Both the position numbers and the translations under genes were made by a program. Below are positions 9,878 through 22,103 of a stretch of DNA of 64,000 nt, piece after piece. A model generated the notes under the pieces. It made no database searches, had not been told where the DNA came from, and saw only the letters and a program-made list of their open reading frames with translations. Source of the stretch: Rhizodiscina lignyota (lineage: Eukaryota; Ascomycota; Dothideomycetes; Aulographales; Rhizodiscinaceae); NCBI GenBank assembly GCA_010015805.1, contig ML978135.1, positions 310,001-374,000 on the forward strand, read 5' to 3'. The first letter of the stretch is position 1. Each line of letters opens with the position of its first letter.

Positions 9878-12505
9878 ATGCCACGAGTAGTTTCTAATCC
9901 CTTTCGAGGGCGCGACAATCCTCCTACGGCCGCAACGCCTTACAAGTCTCCTATAAAGTACGCGTCCAACGCGTCTTAAACTAGCATCACGGCTAACACT
10001 GACCCCGCAGAATCCCCCTCAATGACGATAAACAAGAGAAAGCCAACCGGCTTCAGTCGCGTCAAGCCCAACATGAAATCCAGATGTCGCAAATCCGATC
10101 TGCAGCGACCCCCATACGACGGCGCAAATCGCTCGTCGGCGGCGCGAGTCCGCATACGCCGGCCGATGGTGAAGAGGGACGGTTTCGAGTGGGTGGAACG
10201 GCTGTTACGCCGATGAAAAGGGTGCCGATTTTGGCAAACTTCGAGGAGTGGATGAAGATGGCTACAGATAATGTACATCACTCAGCTGCCGCAGGGTGAG
10301 GTGAACAGCACGGCTGATTATGAAAACAGAAAATCAACGCGCAGAACTCGTGGAATTTCGCGCTTATCGATTACTTCCACGATATGTCACTTTTGAAAGA
10401 GGGTGACGGAGTCAACTTCCAGAGGGCGAGCTGCACATTGGATGGGTGCGTCAAGATTTATACCAGCCGAGTGGATAGCGTCGCTACAGAAACAGGGAAG
10501 CTGTTGAGTGGGTTGGCGGAAAGCCGAGACAAAAAGAAAAAGGGCGACGATGGCGAGGGAGCAGAAGGAGAAGGTGGGGAAGATGATGGAGAGGAGGAAA
10601 GCGAAGACGGAGTGAAAAAGAAGAGGAAGAAGGTTAGAGTTACGTCTAGCCTGATTGTGTGATATTTTGCTCACGGTAACAGGCTCAACGATCCTCTGAA
10701 GCCACGCTAGCAAGTTCCTTCGCTCAACTACAGTTGAAAAAAATGGAGCTTGAGTTCTCTGTGGACCCGCTGTTTAAGAAAGCCTCCGCAGATTTCGACG
10801 AAGGTGGTGCAAAAGGCCTACTTCTCAATCATCTCGCAATTGATGGTAAAGGCCGGATAGTCTTCGACAGCAGCGACGATGCTCAGGATGCATCGGCAGA
10901 AGAGCGAAGAGATTCTGCATTGCCTGAAAAGATGGATGTTGACGAATCGACATCCAATGAGACTTCTCCTATCGTGGACATTGACATCTCAGCACTAGGC
11001 GCGAAATTTTTCCCCGACTTAGCCAAGCTCGACGAGCAAGACATTTGTCCCTCTCTCAAGAACTTCGACTTAAGCGACGCGAATGCCTCCCTTGAACTTC
11101 CTTTCCTCAAAGCCCCTGAAGACTGGCGACAAGATCTGGACAGAAGGAAGTCTGGTGTTGTTCTGGATGGGGATAATGCGCTTGGGTTTGACGACGATGA
11201 CGACGTAGGCCTTGGAGGATTTGACCTGCCTCCAGAAACAGGATTCGGCGAGGGGGGTGAAGCCTGGGCGAGAGAGGCAGCATTAGAACCACAATTGCGT
11301 GTGCATACAAATACCATGCTAAATGGCGACGATGGCGAAGTCGATGAGAACGGAGAGATTGGCGGATTCGAGCCCGCAAATCCTCACTTCGGCGTCCGAC
11401 TGATCCACAGCAAGGAAGACGAGCAAGAGAATATCCTAAATTTCTTCGACCAGGCATTGCAGAAGAATTGGGCTGGCCCTGAGCATTGGAAGATTCGGAA
11501 ATTCAAAGACAACGCAAAGGCAGCAATCGCAGCTCCGACAAAGCGGAAAGAAAAAGAGCCATTTGAGATTGACTTTGCTGGAGGTATGAGCCAATCGGTC
11601 GCAGATGCGTTATACACACCTTCGCTCTCGAGCTCGTACATCTCACTGCCAAAGGCACAATGGAGGTCAAAGACCAGAAATCTCCTTCCAGACGACAAGC
11701 ACTTCAACTCACGGCAACTGCTTCGTCTCTTTCTGAAGCCCAAGGCACGAATGGGCACGCGGAGATCTGGCGTACCATCACAGAAGCTTGAAGAAATCCC
11801 AGAGGGCGAAGTCGACGAAGCATATTGGGCACAAAATAAGCAGATCGGCGCAGACGATGCTGCGGATGAGGCCCCGCAGGGCAATTATGACGCCGATTTC
11901 TTCCAAGATGATGGTCTTGATGCCGTTGCGCCGATGGATGATGATGATGGGGATGAATTTGCAGATGCGAGAGACCATTTCTCGCCACCATTAGAAGGAG
12001 AAGACGGAGCACCCGCCACCATCGATGGCGCTTTGAATGGGAACCAAGATGGTGCTTTTGGTACACAACTAGTAACCCAGAGTCGGAAGCTGAGGCCTGA
12101 ATATGTGCAATACGCAAGAGTTGCAAAGAAGGTGGATGTGCGAAGGTTGAAAGAAGAGATGTGGAGAGGTATTGGATTCGAACAGGTTCGAGACTTACTT
12201 TACATATTCCCAGAGACAAGTACTGACCTTCTCAGGAACCAATGCCTTCGCAGACGCCCTCCAAACCAGCTGCGGTTTCCTTAGCGAAAGGCCCCGATGA
12301 TTCTTTGAACTTCACCGATGTGATGAACAATCTGCAGAACGTGTATCCGAAGCAGGCAATGGCAGACATTTCGACCTCGTACTGCTTCATCTGTCTATTG
12401 CATTTGGCAAATGAGAAGGGGCTGGTCATTTCAAATCACGAGGACTTCCAAGAGCTTACGATACGGAAAGACCACAGTGCAGAGATTGTGGGTGGTGGAG
12501 AGTGA
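9878..12505 (+). CDS. BRN1: Condensin complex subunit 2 (Brn1/CAP-H, barren family kleisin)
   Basis: Five exons join in frame to 805 residues: 9878-9957, 10011-10272, 10330-10632, 10683-12185 and 12236-12505. The protein starts MPRVVSNPFRGRDNPP. The N-terminal kleisin region contains NFEEWMKMATDN joined to KINAQNSWNFALIDYFHDM, a strongly conserved Cnd2 signature that binds the SMC2 head. A Lys/Glu-rich insert follows at about residues 165-215, then acidic linkers with family motifs (HFGVRLIHSKEDEQENILNFFD). The C-terminal winged-helix region (DISTSYCFICLLHLANEKGL) would contact the SMC4 head. Condensin compacts mitotic chromosomes in the nucleus. Length fits the family. Two ACGCGT motifs sit in intron 1. 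Confidence 0.95.
9960..9974. promoter_or_regulatory. Paired MCB-type ACGCGT motifs in condensin intron 1
   Basis: ACGCGT occurs at 9960-9965 and again at 9969-9974, just inside the 53-base first intron. ACGCGT is the MBF binding core that drives G1/S genes in yeasts. Two copies so close in a cell-cycle gene suggest regulation, but they could be chance. Confidence 0.35.
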
Positions 12506-12871
12506 CTGTACCAAGTCTAGATGTTTGTATATTGAGTTGCATGGGTGGCGTTTTGGGGGGGAGGACGTCTGTAGTGCCCTGCAGTGCTCGTTCCAGGCCT
12601 GTTCGAATCAATTCAGCATCAATTGATGTATTTCACGATCTTAATACTTAGGCAGCAATGGTCTAAGAAAAGCCTCCTAAGCATGTTTCTCGTTCCAGAA
12701 ATATGGTTGGTTGCCGCAGGCCCCCTGCAGAGATCCCGCGCGCTGTGTGACGTTGCACTTCGCGTTCCGCGCGACAACTCATAGCATTTTCGTTGTTCAC
12801 GGACCTCTTCGACGCTCACCTCCGCAAACTCACGTAGGAACGAGTCGCGCGCTGCGTGAAGCTGGCGCAAG
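12506..12871. other. Spacer between condensin gene and STT4
   Basis: 366 bases holding the condensin 3' end and the STT4 promoter; both genes run in the same direction. Short frames here lack features. A short G run lies near 12553. Nothing else seen. Confidence 0.4.
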
Positions 12872-15800
12872 ATGCGAACGTAAGTACTCTCATTTTGTGG
12901 AGGCTTGATAAATTATGAGTGCCGATTTGACGTGTACAGAGTCCGGCGCGATGCGCTCGAGAAGCTCGCAGCACTCTCCGCGACAAAGCCGAACGATCGA
13001 GCTGGACGTTCAGATATCTTCAAGCTGTGTCGGAAGTGTCCATACAGTGGCGGCCCCACCAATGGATACAGCTATGGGATGCAACCGCGATACAGCGCGT
13101 CGAGTGTACCAATGGTTGGTATGATACAATTTCAGGAGAGCCAGGAACTAAAGTACACCTCCAGACCATCGCTGAACTTGAGACCCTTCTCGCACTCTGC
13201 AAAGCGGCTCCGCTAGTACAAAGCAACGAGATTGCAGAGCAATTGCTGCGACAGCTCGTCCGATACCTCCCCGAGTCCTACATGCAGTTGATCTCAGAAG
13301 CGCCTGGCCTCAAGAGCTTCGACCCTTCACCTTGGGAGGTTCTGACCTTTCAGCTTACGTCCGCCGTTCTAATGATCGCATCGAATTTCACCTACCTTCG
13401 AGATGATGCGATACGAGCGATACACGAATATCTATTTGGGTGGACACGGCTGGCAGGAAGCATTTCGGCGGACCAATTTGACGGGGAAGAGCCGAGCGAG
13501 GAGAGAGAGACTGCATTGAGCACAGTTATCACATCCACGTTATCCATTGTCGGTTTCTTTGAAGCTGCTGCGAAGCATGCCGCTGTTTTTACACCGGAGC
13601 AACGCTTCGAATACACCCAGCTACTCCGAGATACTTTATCAGAACAGTACATGACGGCACTGGAAAGCGTCCTCTCCGTTACGAGAAATGCACGTGGTCC
13701 TCATAATCCGCTGCGACCATGGAGAAAGTATTTGAAGCACTACGCTGCCATGGGAAGGCCTCTCGGTGCGATGCTGTTGCGGCTTGGGTTTGTGCGGTTC
13801 GCAGTGGCTTCGATATCCTTGCACGTGGCACCGACGGAAGAGCTGCAAGGCCATTATGTCCTAAATACGCTCCTCCACCGTGAGTTCACAAGCAATGGGT
13901 TCTTCCATCCCCAGGTGGACGTACCTGTCGATATCTTCGCCGAGATTGCTCTCAACGAGATTGAGCTTTTGGAAGAGGGGTCTGACTATCTCCAGCTGGG
14001 CTCGGCATGGCAACAACATCTGGCGTTCTCTGTCAAAGCGAACGCTTTGGTCTGCTTCCTCTGCTGCACGATTCTTGATGAAGAAATCGCCGATCCAGAT
14101 CTGCTGATGTCCTGGCTCGAGTCAACAATGGCAAATGACGTTCAGATATCAGATGAGACTCTTGCATCCTGTGTCTTCCGATGTATGGCGATCTTAGCTA
14201 GATTCTCACCGCCTATGGCCTCCACATTAGGACGATCCTTGCCGAGAATTATCGTACAAGGTGGACTGGAAGCAACTTCTGCTGCTGTTGCAGCCGACGC
14301 TCTCGCGACGATCCTCAAAACCCTTCCTCAGGATACTGTTATTACGACCTTATACAGCTTAGGCAATATCCTGAGTTCCAAATCGCCGCAGAAGAATAAT
14401 TTCCAATACAACTACGATGGCGCCGTCGGTGGAAATAACTTTGAGCATCATACTACAGGAAGTACCCTCTCATTAGCACCTAGCGACATGGATGAGCCTT
14501 CGAGTGTCTACACGATTGTGGTCAAGACAGTGACGAAGATCGCAAATGCGTGTGAAGATGACAAGATTACGGCGCTGGCCGTTTCCATGTTGATTCAAAA
14601 GATCGGGCGTGTCAGTCTTTCAGTCGACGCCGCAATCGTAACCGAGTCCGCCGTCCTGGGAGCAACTAGTGCGGAAGCTGACCTACGATCACTGCTCAAA
14701 CTGTACACCAAGCTTGCTCACGATGCACTCGCACAAGACAACCACACTATCCTGGACGCAGTGCTTAGTGCCAGGCTGCATCTATCACGATCAATCAAAA
14801 TTGGATCTGGGCGATTCGAGCCGTATCTGCTCAGTCTCCTTGACGATGTCGTGAGCAAAGGGGATGCACATGACAATGATAGCAAGCATCTTGCGGATGC
14901 GGAGCTAGCATCTCTAGAGATCGCCTCTTTACTCCGACCATTGGCGGTCCTGATCAAAGAGAATGCGCCACTCGGAAATTTAATTGAAGACATTGAAATT
15001 GATGCTCTGCCGAATCTACAGCGCGATGCATGGTTCAACGTTGTAGTGCATGGTTTTACGCCAAATTCAAATTTGGGGAGGAGATGGGTCCACGAACTGC
15101 AAGTCCTCGCCAAATACAGTCTCCCACTGATTGCAGAAGATCGCGCAGACCAACTCGAAAGCGACATTGAACTCAATACTGTTCTGCGAAGAGGGAAGAG
15201 TTCCGACCATACTGCGACTCAAAGAAGCCATTTGATTGCGGCGCTGCCGGAGATTTCCCAGCAGGTCCAATCGCTCAATTATCCGGAGGTCGTTTTCTTG
15301 GCAGCAGCGAACATGGTCGAGACCTTGCGCGCAAGTGCAGGAGATCTCACTCATGTCTTCACCTATTTCCTCGACCCTCAGCTTCGATCCGGTTCTATGG
15401 GACATTGCATGCAAGCCATTGCCACCAATGCAGTCAAGACGTATCTGGCACGGACACTTGCGGGAGACAAGCAATCGTTCTCTTCGCCATATGTCGCACA
15501 GCAGTTAGCCGCTATATTCGCGGCGTGCTGCCATAGAACCGCCCAGGTACAAAAGGCTGCCATTCTATGCGCTGACCTGATCATAGCACAAGTTCCTTCC
15601 TCCCTATGCCAAAAGACATCTCTATTCACATTACTCGAACTACTCACGCTGATGTGGGAGAGCTGCCTGGAGCGAGAGACCGATGAGTATGAATGGACGT
15701 CAAAATACACCTCGAGCCGAGAGAATGTTGCCATTGAACTTTCAGACAATTATGCATTCAGACGGCAAACACTCGGGACACTGCACAAATGGGCCAAAGC

Positions 15801-18800
15801 ATGGGTCCTGAAAACTTTGGACATTGCGCCTCTAGACGTCAAGGGGCTCCTCCAGACATATCTGTCTGAGTACGACGATGAAGGAACGTATGGCCATATC
15901 TCCTTAGGCCGCTCGTTCGCAATGGAGATGGGTTCTACTATTCCGTCGACAGACCAAAGACTAGGCGCCATTGAGAGCCAACAAATTCCCATCAACACCG
16001 CATCCGACTTCATCGCACAGTACACCACGCGCCAAGAATATCGCTTTGTCCAAGGAGTAAATGATGATGACCAAGAGTGGCTACGATTCCAAGGGGAGAC
16101 GGATCCTCTCATGAGATCAAAATTGCGATTAGACAAGACAATGGAGGACGCCTCTGTGATCCTTGCTGATCTAGAGTCGCGTACGCTTCGCAACCAGCAT
16201 GTCCCTATCGCAGAGATTCGTGAACCTCTTCGAAGGGCAGGGGCGCTGCTGTGCAGGACCAATGTCGACCAATGCGCAATTGTGCATCATCTCGTCGGTA
16301 TACCGTTTGCTGCCTTTACGAAACAGTCCATCAAACTTGGTATTTCTCTGTGGATGGGAGTCATCAAAGAGAATCCGCGAATGGAACCTAGAATTCTTGT
16401 CGAATTGGCAGATAACTGGCAGAATACGGTTCGCAAGCGGATGGGCTTCTTCAATCGTAACGTGAAGTATGCTTTCCTGCGAGTATCTCAATCACTTCTT
16501 GCTGACGAATTATAGACACAAGGATCCGTTCTACATCAAGGAGGAATTCGCACCATCAAGTCGAGAAGTGATCATGAAGCGTCAACATCAAGCATACGAC
16601 CATATCGCGCCCCACTTTCGCCTCGTGCAATTCTTGTCAAGCCACTTCAATGCAACAAGACTAGGAAGCCGCCAAATTCAACGAGTGTACTACCGGCTGA
16701 TGCACATAACGCTTGACGCTATAAACGACGTGATGGAGCATCCTCTCGCTCGAGAAACACTTTTCCATATTGTTCTCCTCGGGCTGCGCATTCTGCAGTT
16801 TGGCACCGATATGGATGCCGCGGATCACTGGAGACTGAAGGACAGGATTCTTTCGGCTGCACTATCATGGTTTTGCATGGCTCCGATGTTCGCAATTACC
16901 CTTGGCCATCTTTCTCGAGTCCATGAGGCTAACGGAATGCAGGTGGTCATTTGGCGGCAATAGACTACAGATTAAAGCAGAGACCCATTTACTCACGGAC
17001 GTTCAGAACGCTTTGAAGATGGTCCAGACGGTGGGCTCCCGTCCATTGGGCTCTCTCCCCTCTCTACAACAAAAGCAGGAGCTTCTGAGCATGTTGCTTG
17101 CGGATGAGCAGACAAGGCTAATGGTCTGGTTATTCCCACTGGATTATCACTCTAAGCATCATTTTACGTCTGGTGGACATTATGGGCCAAATGAGGTGTG
17201 TACCCGATTTTTATTCTATGCAATTGCTAATAATTGAAAAGCTTGCTTTGCAATCCATGGTGAAGCCTGCCTGGGTTGAGAATCCCGCGCTGGCTGTTCA
17301 TCTCACACAGCGCTTTTCATCAGCAAGGCTCGCCCATGACGTCCGTTGGCTGCTCTTGAACTTTCCAGCAAAGGGCCTTAATATCCCGGATGCATTGGAA
17401 CTATTACTTGGTCCCGCTTTGCCAAGCGATGTTTCGTTTCAACTCAAGGTGGGCAATCGGTTCAAGCTCTTGGGCATATTGCTGACAATCGCAGTACCTC
17501 CTCTTTTGGGCTCCCGTCAATCCTATGGCCGCTGTGTGCTACTTCCTCCCTGCATACGGCAATCATCCGTTCATCATCCAATATGCTATGCGAGCTCTGG
17601 AATACCATTCCGTCGATGTGACATTCTTCTATGTCCCTCAAATCGTGCAGACGCTTAGATATGACGTCCTCGGTTACGTCGAGCGATACATTGTCGAGAC
17701 TGGAAAGTTTTCTCAGCTTTTTGCGCATCAGATCATCTGGAACATGAAGGCAAACTCCTTCAAGGATGAAGACTCTCAAATTGTAAGAACTACTCTGCTA
17801 AATCAACCTCATGTTGCGGTTCTAACAGTCGCAGCCCGATCCTGTCAAGCCTACACTTGACAAAGTCATGGATAGCATGATTGCGAATTTCCTTGAGTCG
17901 GACCGTGCGTTTTACGAAAGAGAATTCGCCTTTTTCAATGAGGTAACGGATATCTCCGGGAAATTGAAGCCGTACATAAAGAAGAGCAAGCCCGAGAAGA
18001 AACAGAAGATCGAAGAAGAGCTTCGCAAGATCAAACTTGAGGTGGGCGTCTATCTTCCCAGTAATCCAGATGGCGAGGTCATCGGCATCGATCGTAAATC
18101 GGGCAAACCGCTGCAAAGTCATGCCAAGGCACCCTACATGGCAACTTTCCGCCTCCGAAAGGAGAGGGGTGAGGTTGAGGGCATTGAAGACAAGCTCAGT
18201 GATGCTCAGAAGGCCGAAAAGAATACCTATGAGGTATGGCAGTCGGCCATCTTCAAAGTTGGTGACGATTGCCGACAAGATATACTCGCGCTCCAAATGA
18301 TTGCTGCATTCCGAGGCATCTTCAACAACGTGGGGCTGGACGTGTATGTCTATCCATATCGCGTCACGGCCACTGCTCCTGGATGTGGCGTCATCGATGT
18401 GCTCCCGAACTCCATCTCGCGCGACATGCTCGGTCGCGAGGCTGTCAACGGACTTTACGAATATTTCGTTAGCAAGTACGGCGGCGAGGACTCGATCCGC
18501 TTCCAAGAAGCCCGCAACAACTTTGTCAAGAGTATGGCCGCATACAGCGTCATCAGCTACCTCCTTCAGTTCAAGGACCGACACAATGGCAATATTATGA
18601 TCGACGACGCCGGCCACATCCTCCATATCGACTTCGGCTTCTGTTTCGACATCGCCCCAGGTGGCGTCAAATTCGAGCGTGCTCCGTTCAAGCTCACGTC
18701 CGAGATGGTCGCCGTCATGGGCGGCAGCACCGATTCTCAGCCGTATCACTGGTTCGAGGAACTGTGTATCAAGTCATTCCTCGCCAGTCGGATGCACTGC

Positions 18801-19016
18801 GAACATCTAGCGCAGATCGTGACGGTGATGCTGGACAGCGGGCTGCCTTGTTTCAAACCCGAGACGATGCAGCATTTCAGGGAGCGGTTCGTGCTGCATA
18901 AGACTGAGAGGGAGGCTGCGGATTTCATGAGGGACCTCGTAAGGAAGAGCTACAATAGCTATAGCACGAAGGGCTATGATCAGTTCCAGTTATTGACGAA
19001 TGGTATCCCATATTGA
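12872..19016 (+). CDS. STT4: Phosphatidylinositol 4-kinase STT4 (PI4K III alpha)
   Basis: Eight exons join in frame to 1928 residues: 12872-12879, 12940-13103, 13154-16466, 16516-16887, 16943-17195, 17242-17448, 17495-17782 and 17835-19016. The first exon has only 8 coding bases (ATG CGA AC), giving MRTVRRDALEKLAALSA. Most of the protein is an alpha-helical scaffold. The lipid-kinase accessory region has VKPAWVENPALAVHLTQRF and YLLFWAPVNP. The C-terminal catalytic domain has the loop FKDRHNGNIM and activation motif HIDFGF. STT4 makes PI4P at the plasma membrane, feeding PI(4,5)P2 synthesis and cell-wall integrity signalling. Length matches yeast Stt4 (1900). The borders of intron 2 (13104-13153) were chosen by frame, a 50-base length and the restored motif ELETLLALCKAAPLV, and are the least certain. 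Confidence 0.95.
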
Positions 19017-19389
19017 GGGGATCGGAAGAGGGTTTTGCATGATCGTTTGGGCTCAATAGATTGCGAATATACCCAGGGCATTAATAAGTCAGACGAGTTC
19101 ACTTCAAATTGGCGACTGCGACTGAAATGACAATTGACAACTATTGCATCGCTTCCACGAACTTGTAAACAATAACATTGAGGACCATCGGGAATATTAG
19201 TTTGTATTAATAATAATACTATTACTGCATTATCAATTTATCATTTATATTTCATATCTGTGTTCTGAGAAGCGTGCCACTGCGAATGACTAGACTCACC
19301 TACTTTCCCAAAAATAGCGCAAAAAGATACATGGATATGTTAGTAAAGGAGACTCAGGCAGTATACACAAATTGACCCCACACGCTTAC
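19017..19389. other. AT-rich spacer after STT4
   Basis: Contains the STT4 3' region and an AT-rich tract around 19195-19260. No gene, RNA or clear repeat seen. Confidence 0.4.
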
Positions 19390-20079
19390 CCCCTTCCGAT
19401 AGCCTTGCAGCGTCAAAGTATCATCATTGCAAGTATACTTGATATCATAATTCTGTTGAAAGTCAAACGTAAAACCCCCCGTGACCGGGTCGGTCTCCTT
19501 CGCACTGCCCTACCCAGCATAGACAACTAAGCAAAAGTCTCCCTTGCCGCTGCCGCCAGCCGTTGTGAAGATGCTGGCCTCAAACTTCCCATTGACAACA
19601 GTAGACGTTGGCACGTCGAAACCGTCGGCGCCAACATCAATGTCGAGCTTGAAGCCGTCATACGTAAAAGTTGCATTCTGCCCGGCGATATCAATACTGC
19701 CTGTTCCTGAAACGGAAAGGCCGTTGATTGTCACATCCGGTTCTTTGCCTAGCTGCTGCTTGAGATAGGCTTCTACTTGGGCGGCATCAACATTCCAAGT
19801 GTGTGCTGTGAGACACGAATCGGTCTTGATGATGGTAGCCTTGCATGATCCGGTGCCAGTCGGAGCTGGCGCCGAAGCCGACTTCGGTGTCTTTGATGGC
19901 TTCTTCGAGGGCTTGGACGGCTTGGACGGAGTAGGTGAAGCGGATTTGGCAGGAGGTGTGGTTGGAATTGGCTTCTGGCAATCCAGGAGACCACGACGTT
20001 GGGCCCCTTGGTCTCCACTGGGTAACTTGCACGCGCAGTAGTCATAGTTAGCTACCTTCGCCCAGCGGGTGGGAGTCAT
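19390..20079 (-). pseudogene. Decayed or truncated gene for a secreted-type protein with a Lys/Pro/Ser linker
   Basis: From 20079 the frame gives 189 codons: a Cys-containing N-part (NYDYCACKLPSGDQGAQ), a Pro/Ser/Lys linker, then a globular C-part beginning GSCKATIIKTDSCLTAHTW and rich in alternating beta-like residues. A TAG stop at about 19510 follows YAG, but the same frame stays protein-like for another 40 codons (DPVTGGFTFDFQQNYDIKYTCNDD...), ending at a GTAAGC splice-donor-like site near 19389. No signal peptide or upstream exon is visible before 20079. This pattern suggests a nonsense-broken, 5'-truncated remnant of an extracellular modular protein. The family is not recognised. A shortened but functional gene remains possible. 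Confidence 0.45.
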
Positions 20080-20287
20080 TCAAATTCTTCATGGATCACT
20101 TATGCAAAAGCTGGACAAAATTGGTGGTAACATGGAATGTGAATTTCTTTGTACATCTATCTGTGATGAAAACCCCACGAGATGGAATCATCTCTGGTAT
20201 GTATGCCGATGGGAGCTTGAACCGATATAATCGGAAACCACGACTGTGCTCCTACAAACTCCGACCCAAATGCAATTTGAATGAAAT

Positions 20288-21340
20288 CTATCTTCCTTGA
20301 GTCCCATTCCCAGAACCATAAGCGGGCGCACCCTGGTCTTGGAAGACCTTCAACGAGTTGATTGCCCAATAAGCGTCCTTGAAAGCAGCTGGATTCTCGG
20401 CGACGTACTGGTCACAAGTCGGTGCAAGCTTGCTGCACTCTGCATCCGTAGTCCAAGCTTGGCCAGCCCACTGACCGCACATGGTAGTGTCGAAGATGAG
20501 CTGGAGGTCTGAGAAGTGGCTATCGATGGTGTTGTTCGCAGGCTGGAACAAGGCATTGGGTGTGCCCCATGAGCTGCTGGGACTCGGTGACGATGAGAGA
20601 ACGTTGGCAGGAATATGCGTTCGGTTGAAGAACCAGATCTTGATGAAGTCCGAGGTCCACTCAGTTGCAAAGACGCCTCCACCGTTCGCATTGAAGACCT
20701 TTCCGAAGGAGTCAGCGTTGGGAGAATCTGCAATGTTGCAACCCTGGTTCGTTGGCTGGTTCGGATCCGCGACATTGCAATCAGAAGTTGTGAGAGTTCC
20801 CTTGAAGAGGTTGGTGTTATTCTGAACTTCCACACCGGCGTTTGTATGAAGGGTCATGGCGTTGAAGTTTTGGCTGTTCACACCTTCGATGATGTCGATC
20901 TCGCCCGCGTTAGGCCACTCAGAGCTCGTGCCAAGCATCCAGAAGGCAGGCCATGTACCACAAATACCGCCGGGCGTGTGAGAAATGTCGGCAATGACCA
21001 GCGCGTGGTTCCAAGTTTGGTTCGTTTGAGCACGATGGCTATTCCTTCCTGGACCTGACGTCGAGAGTTTCGTCGTAGAGTCCACACCAAGGTAGACAGC
21101 GCCGGTTTCACTGCCATTGACAGTCAACATTCCTGCCAGGCCGGTAGAGTTGGCAGCACTCTGATCGATGTATGTGACGAATCCTTGAGTAGGGTCCGGG
21201 ATTGTCGAAAAGTTGAAGCCCTCGAAAAACTTGGCTCCAGAATAGTCCTGGGTCAAGCTGTAATGGCCTGCATTAACAAGCGTAGTAGAGAATGAGAGGA
21301 TCACACTGCACAGCAGTGCGCCGAACGTGCTGGAAGACAT
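20288..21340 (-). CDS. Secreted GH16 endo-beta-1,3(4)-glucanase
   Basis: Single-exon gene of 350 residues. Residues 1-24 form a signal peptide ending VNAG. The GH16 catalytic motif is GEIDIIEG, with nucleophile Glu147, helper Asp149 and acid/base Glu152. It is preceded by the usual GTWPAFWMLG. Several N-glycosylation sequons are present. Enzymes of this type cleave beta-1,3/1,4-glucans in fungal or plant cell walls outside the cell. Length and layout are like fungal mixed-linked glucanases. No C-terminal GPI signal is seen (end GNGTQGR), so it is probably released. The decayed gene lies just downstream; the P450 gene lies upstream, divergent. Confidence 0.92.
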   Translation of the reverse strand: MSSSTFGALLCSVILSFSTTLVNAGHYSLTQDYSGAKFFEGFNFSTIPDPTQGFVTYIDQSAANSTGLAGMLTVNGSETGAVYLGVDSTTKLSTSGPGRNSHRAQTNQTWNHALVIADISHTPGGICGTWPAFWMLGTSSEWPNAGEIDIIEGVNSQNFNAMTLHTNAGVEVQNNTNLFKGTLTTSDCNVADPNQPTNQGCNIADSPNADSFGKVFNANGGGVFATEWTSDFIKIWFFNRTHIPANVLSSSPSPSSSWGTPNALFQPANNTIDSHFSDLQLIFDTTMCGQWAGQAWTTDAECSKLAPTCDQYVAENPAAFKDAYWAINSLKVFQDQGAPAYGSGNGTQGR

Positions 21341-22103
21341 GCTTGCGAGAATGGTGTGCGTGGTTATCCAAGAGAAGGCGCAAGAGTGGGTTCAGAGATG
21401 CAAGCAGCAGATATCCAAAGGGAAATGTTCCGCGGATGATTAGAAGGACATCCGTACAGGAAAGAAAGAAAGATATCAGGTCCGGCCTAAATGAGAGGTT
21501 GAATCGAACATGGCGCGGACATGGCAGAAAACAATTGACAATACAAAGAACTCGACAATAGCGGGCAACACTTTTAAAGTGAGAGTCGTTGCATTGTGGT
21601 GAATAGGCCTTTGTTACCAAAAGTGTAAGACAATGGTCAGGTGCATTTACAATGGAAAAGGCTGGGAGCGAATCCACACATTCGCGCCTCCAACACAGGA
21701 CAGTGAAACCGTGCAACAGAGCAGCGCGCCGCGGTGAAAGCCACGCCTACCGCGGGCTGCTTCAGCGTACTGAGCGAACAAGCAAAAGCTTGGTTATCCA
21801 GGAACAGTACGAGCGCGTCTGAGCTTCGGAAGAAGGCAAGAGACACCAATCATTCTGGCCAGGCGTGTTGATTCAAAACACGGCGACAGAGATGTGCACT
21901 TGCGGTACCATTGGCTTGCAGTGAAGAAGCCCGAAGCGCTCTCTCGGAGTGAAAGACGCGGAATTTTGGCGCCACGTGATTTACCGCGCGGGCTCTTTGT
22001 CACGTGACTATTGCGCGTCGCGTTTCAGATTCTGCCTGAAACTCTCTGCCTATCAAATCCGGCTTCTGTTCACCAGTCTCTCCCTTGTCCTCGATTCCGA
22101 GAA
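21341..22103. promoter_or_regulatory. GH16 upstream region with two CACGTG boxes
   Basis: Gene-free DNA upstream of the GH16 start. CACGTGA lies at 21973-21979 and palindromic TCACGTGA at 22000-22007, both CACGTG E-boxes of the kind bound by bHLH factors such as Cbf1. They could serve the GH16 gene, the possible small gene just to the right or both. Short frames here have no features. Confidence 0.35.

Noticed and set aside
17790-18749. Long antisense frame of 319 codons opposite STT4
   Set aside because: It mirrors the conserved STT4 kinase domain; the sense strand has clear catalytic motifs and the antisense product has no recognisable domain.
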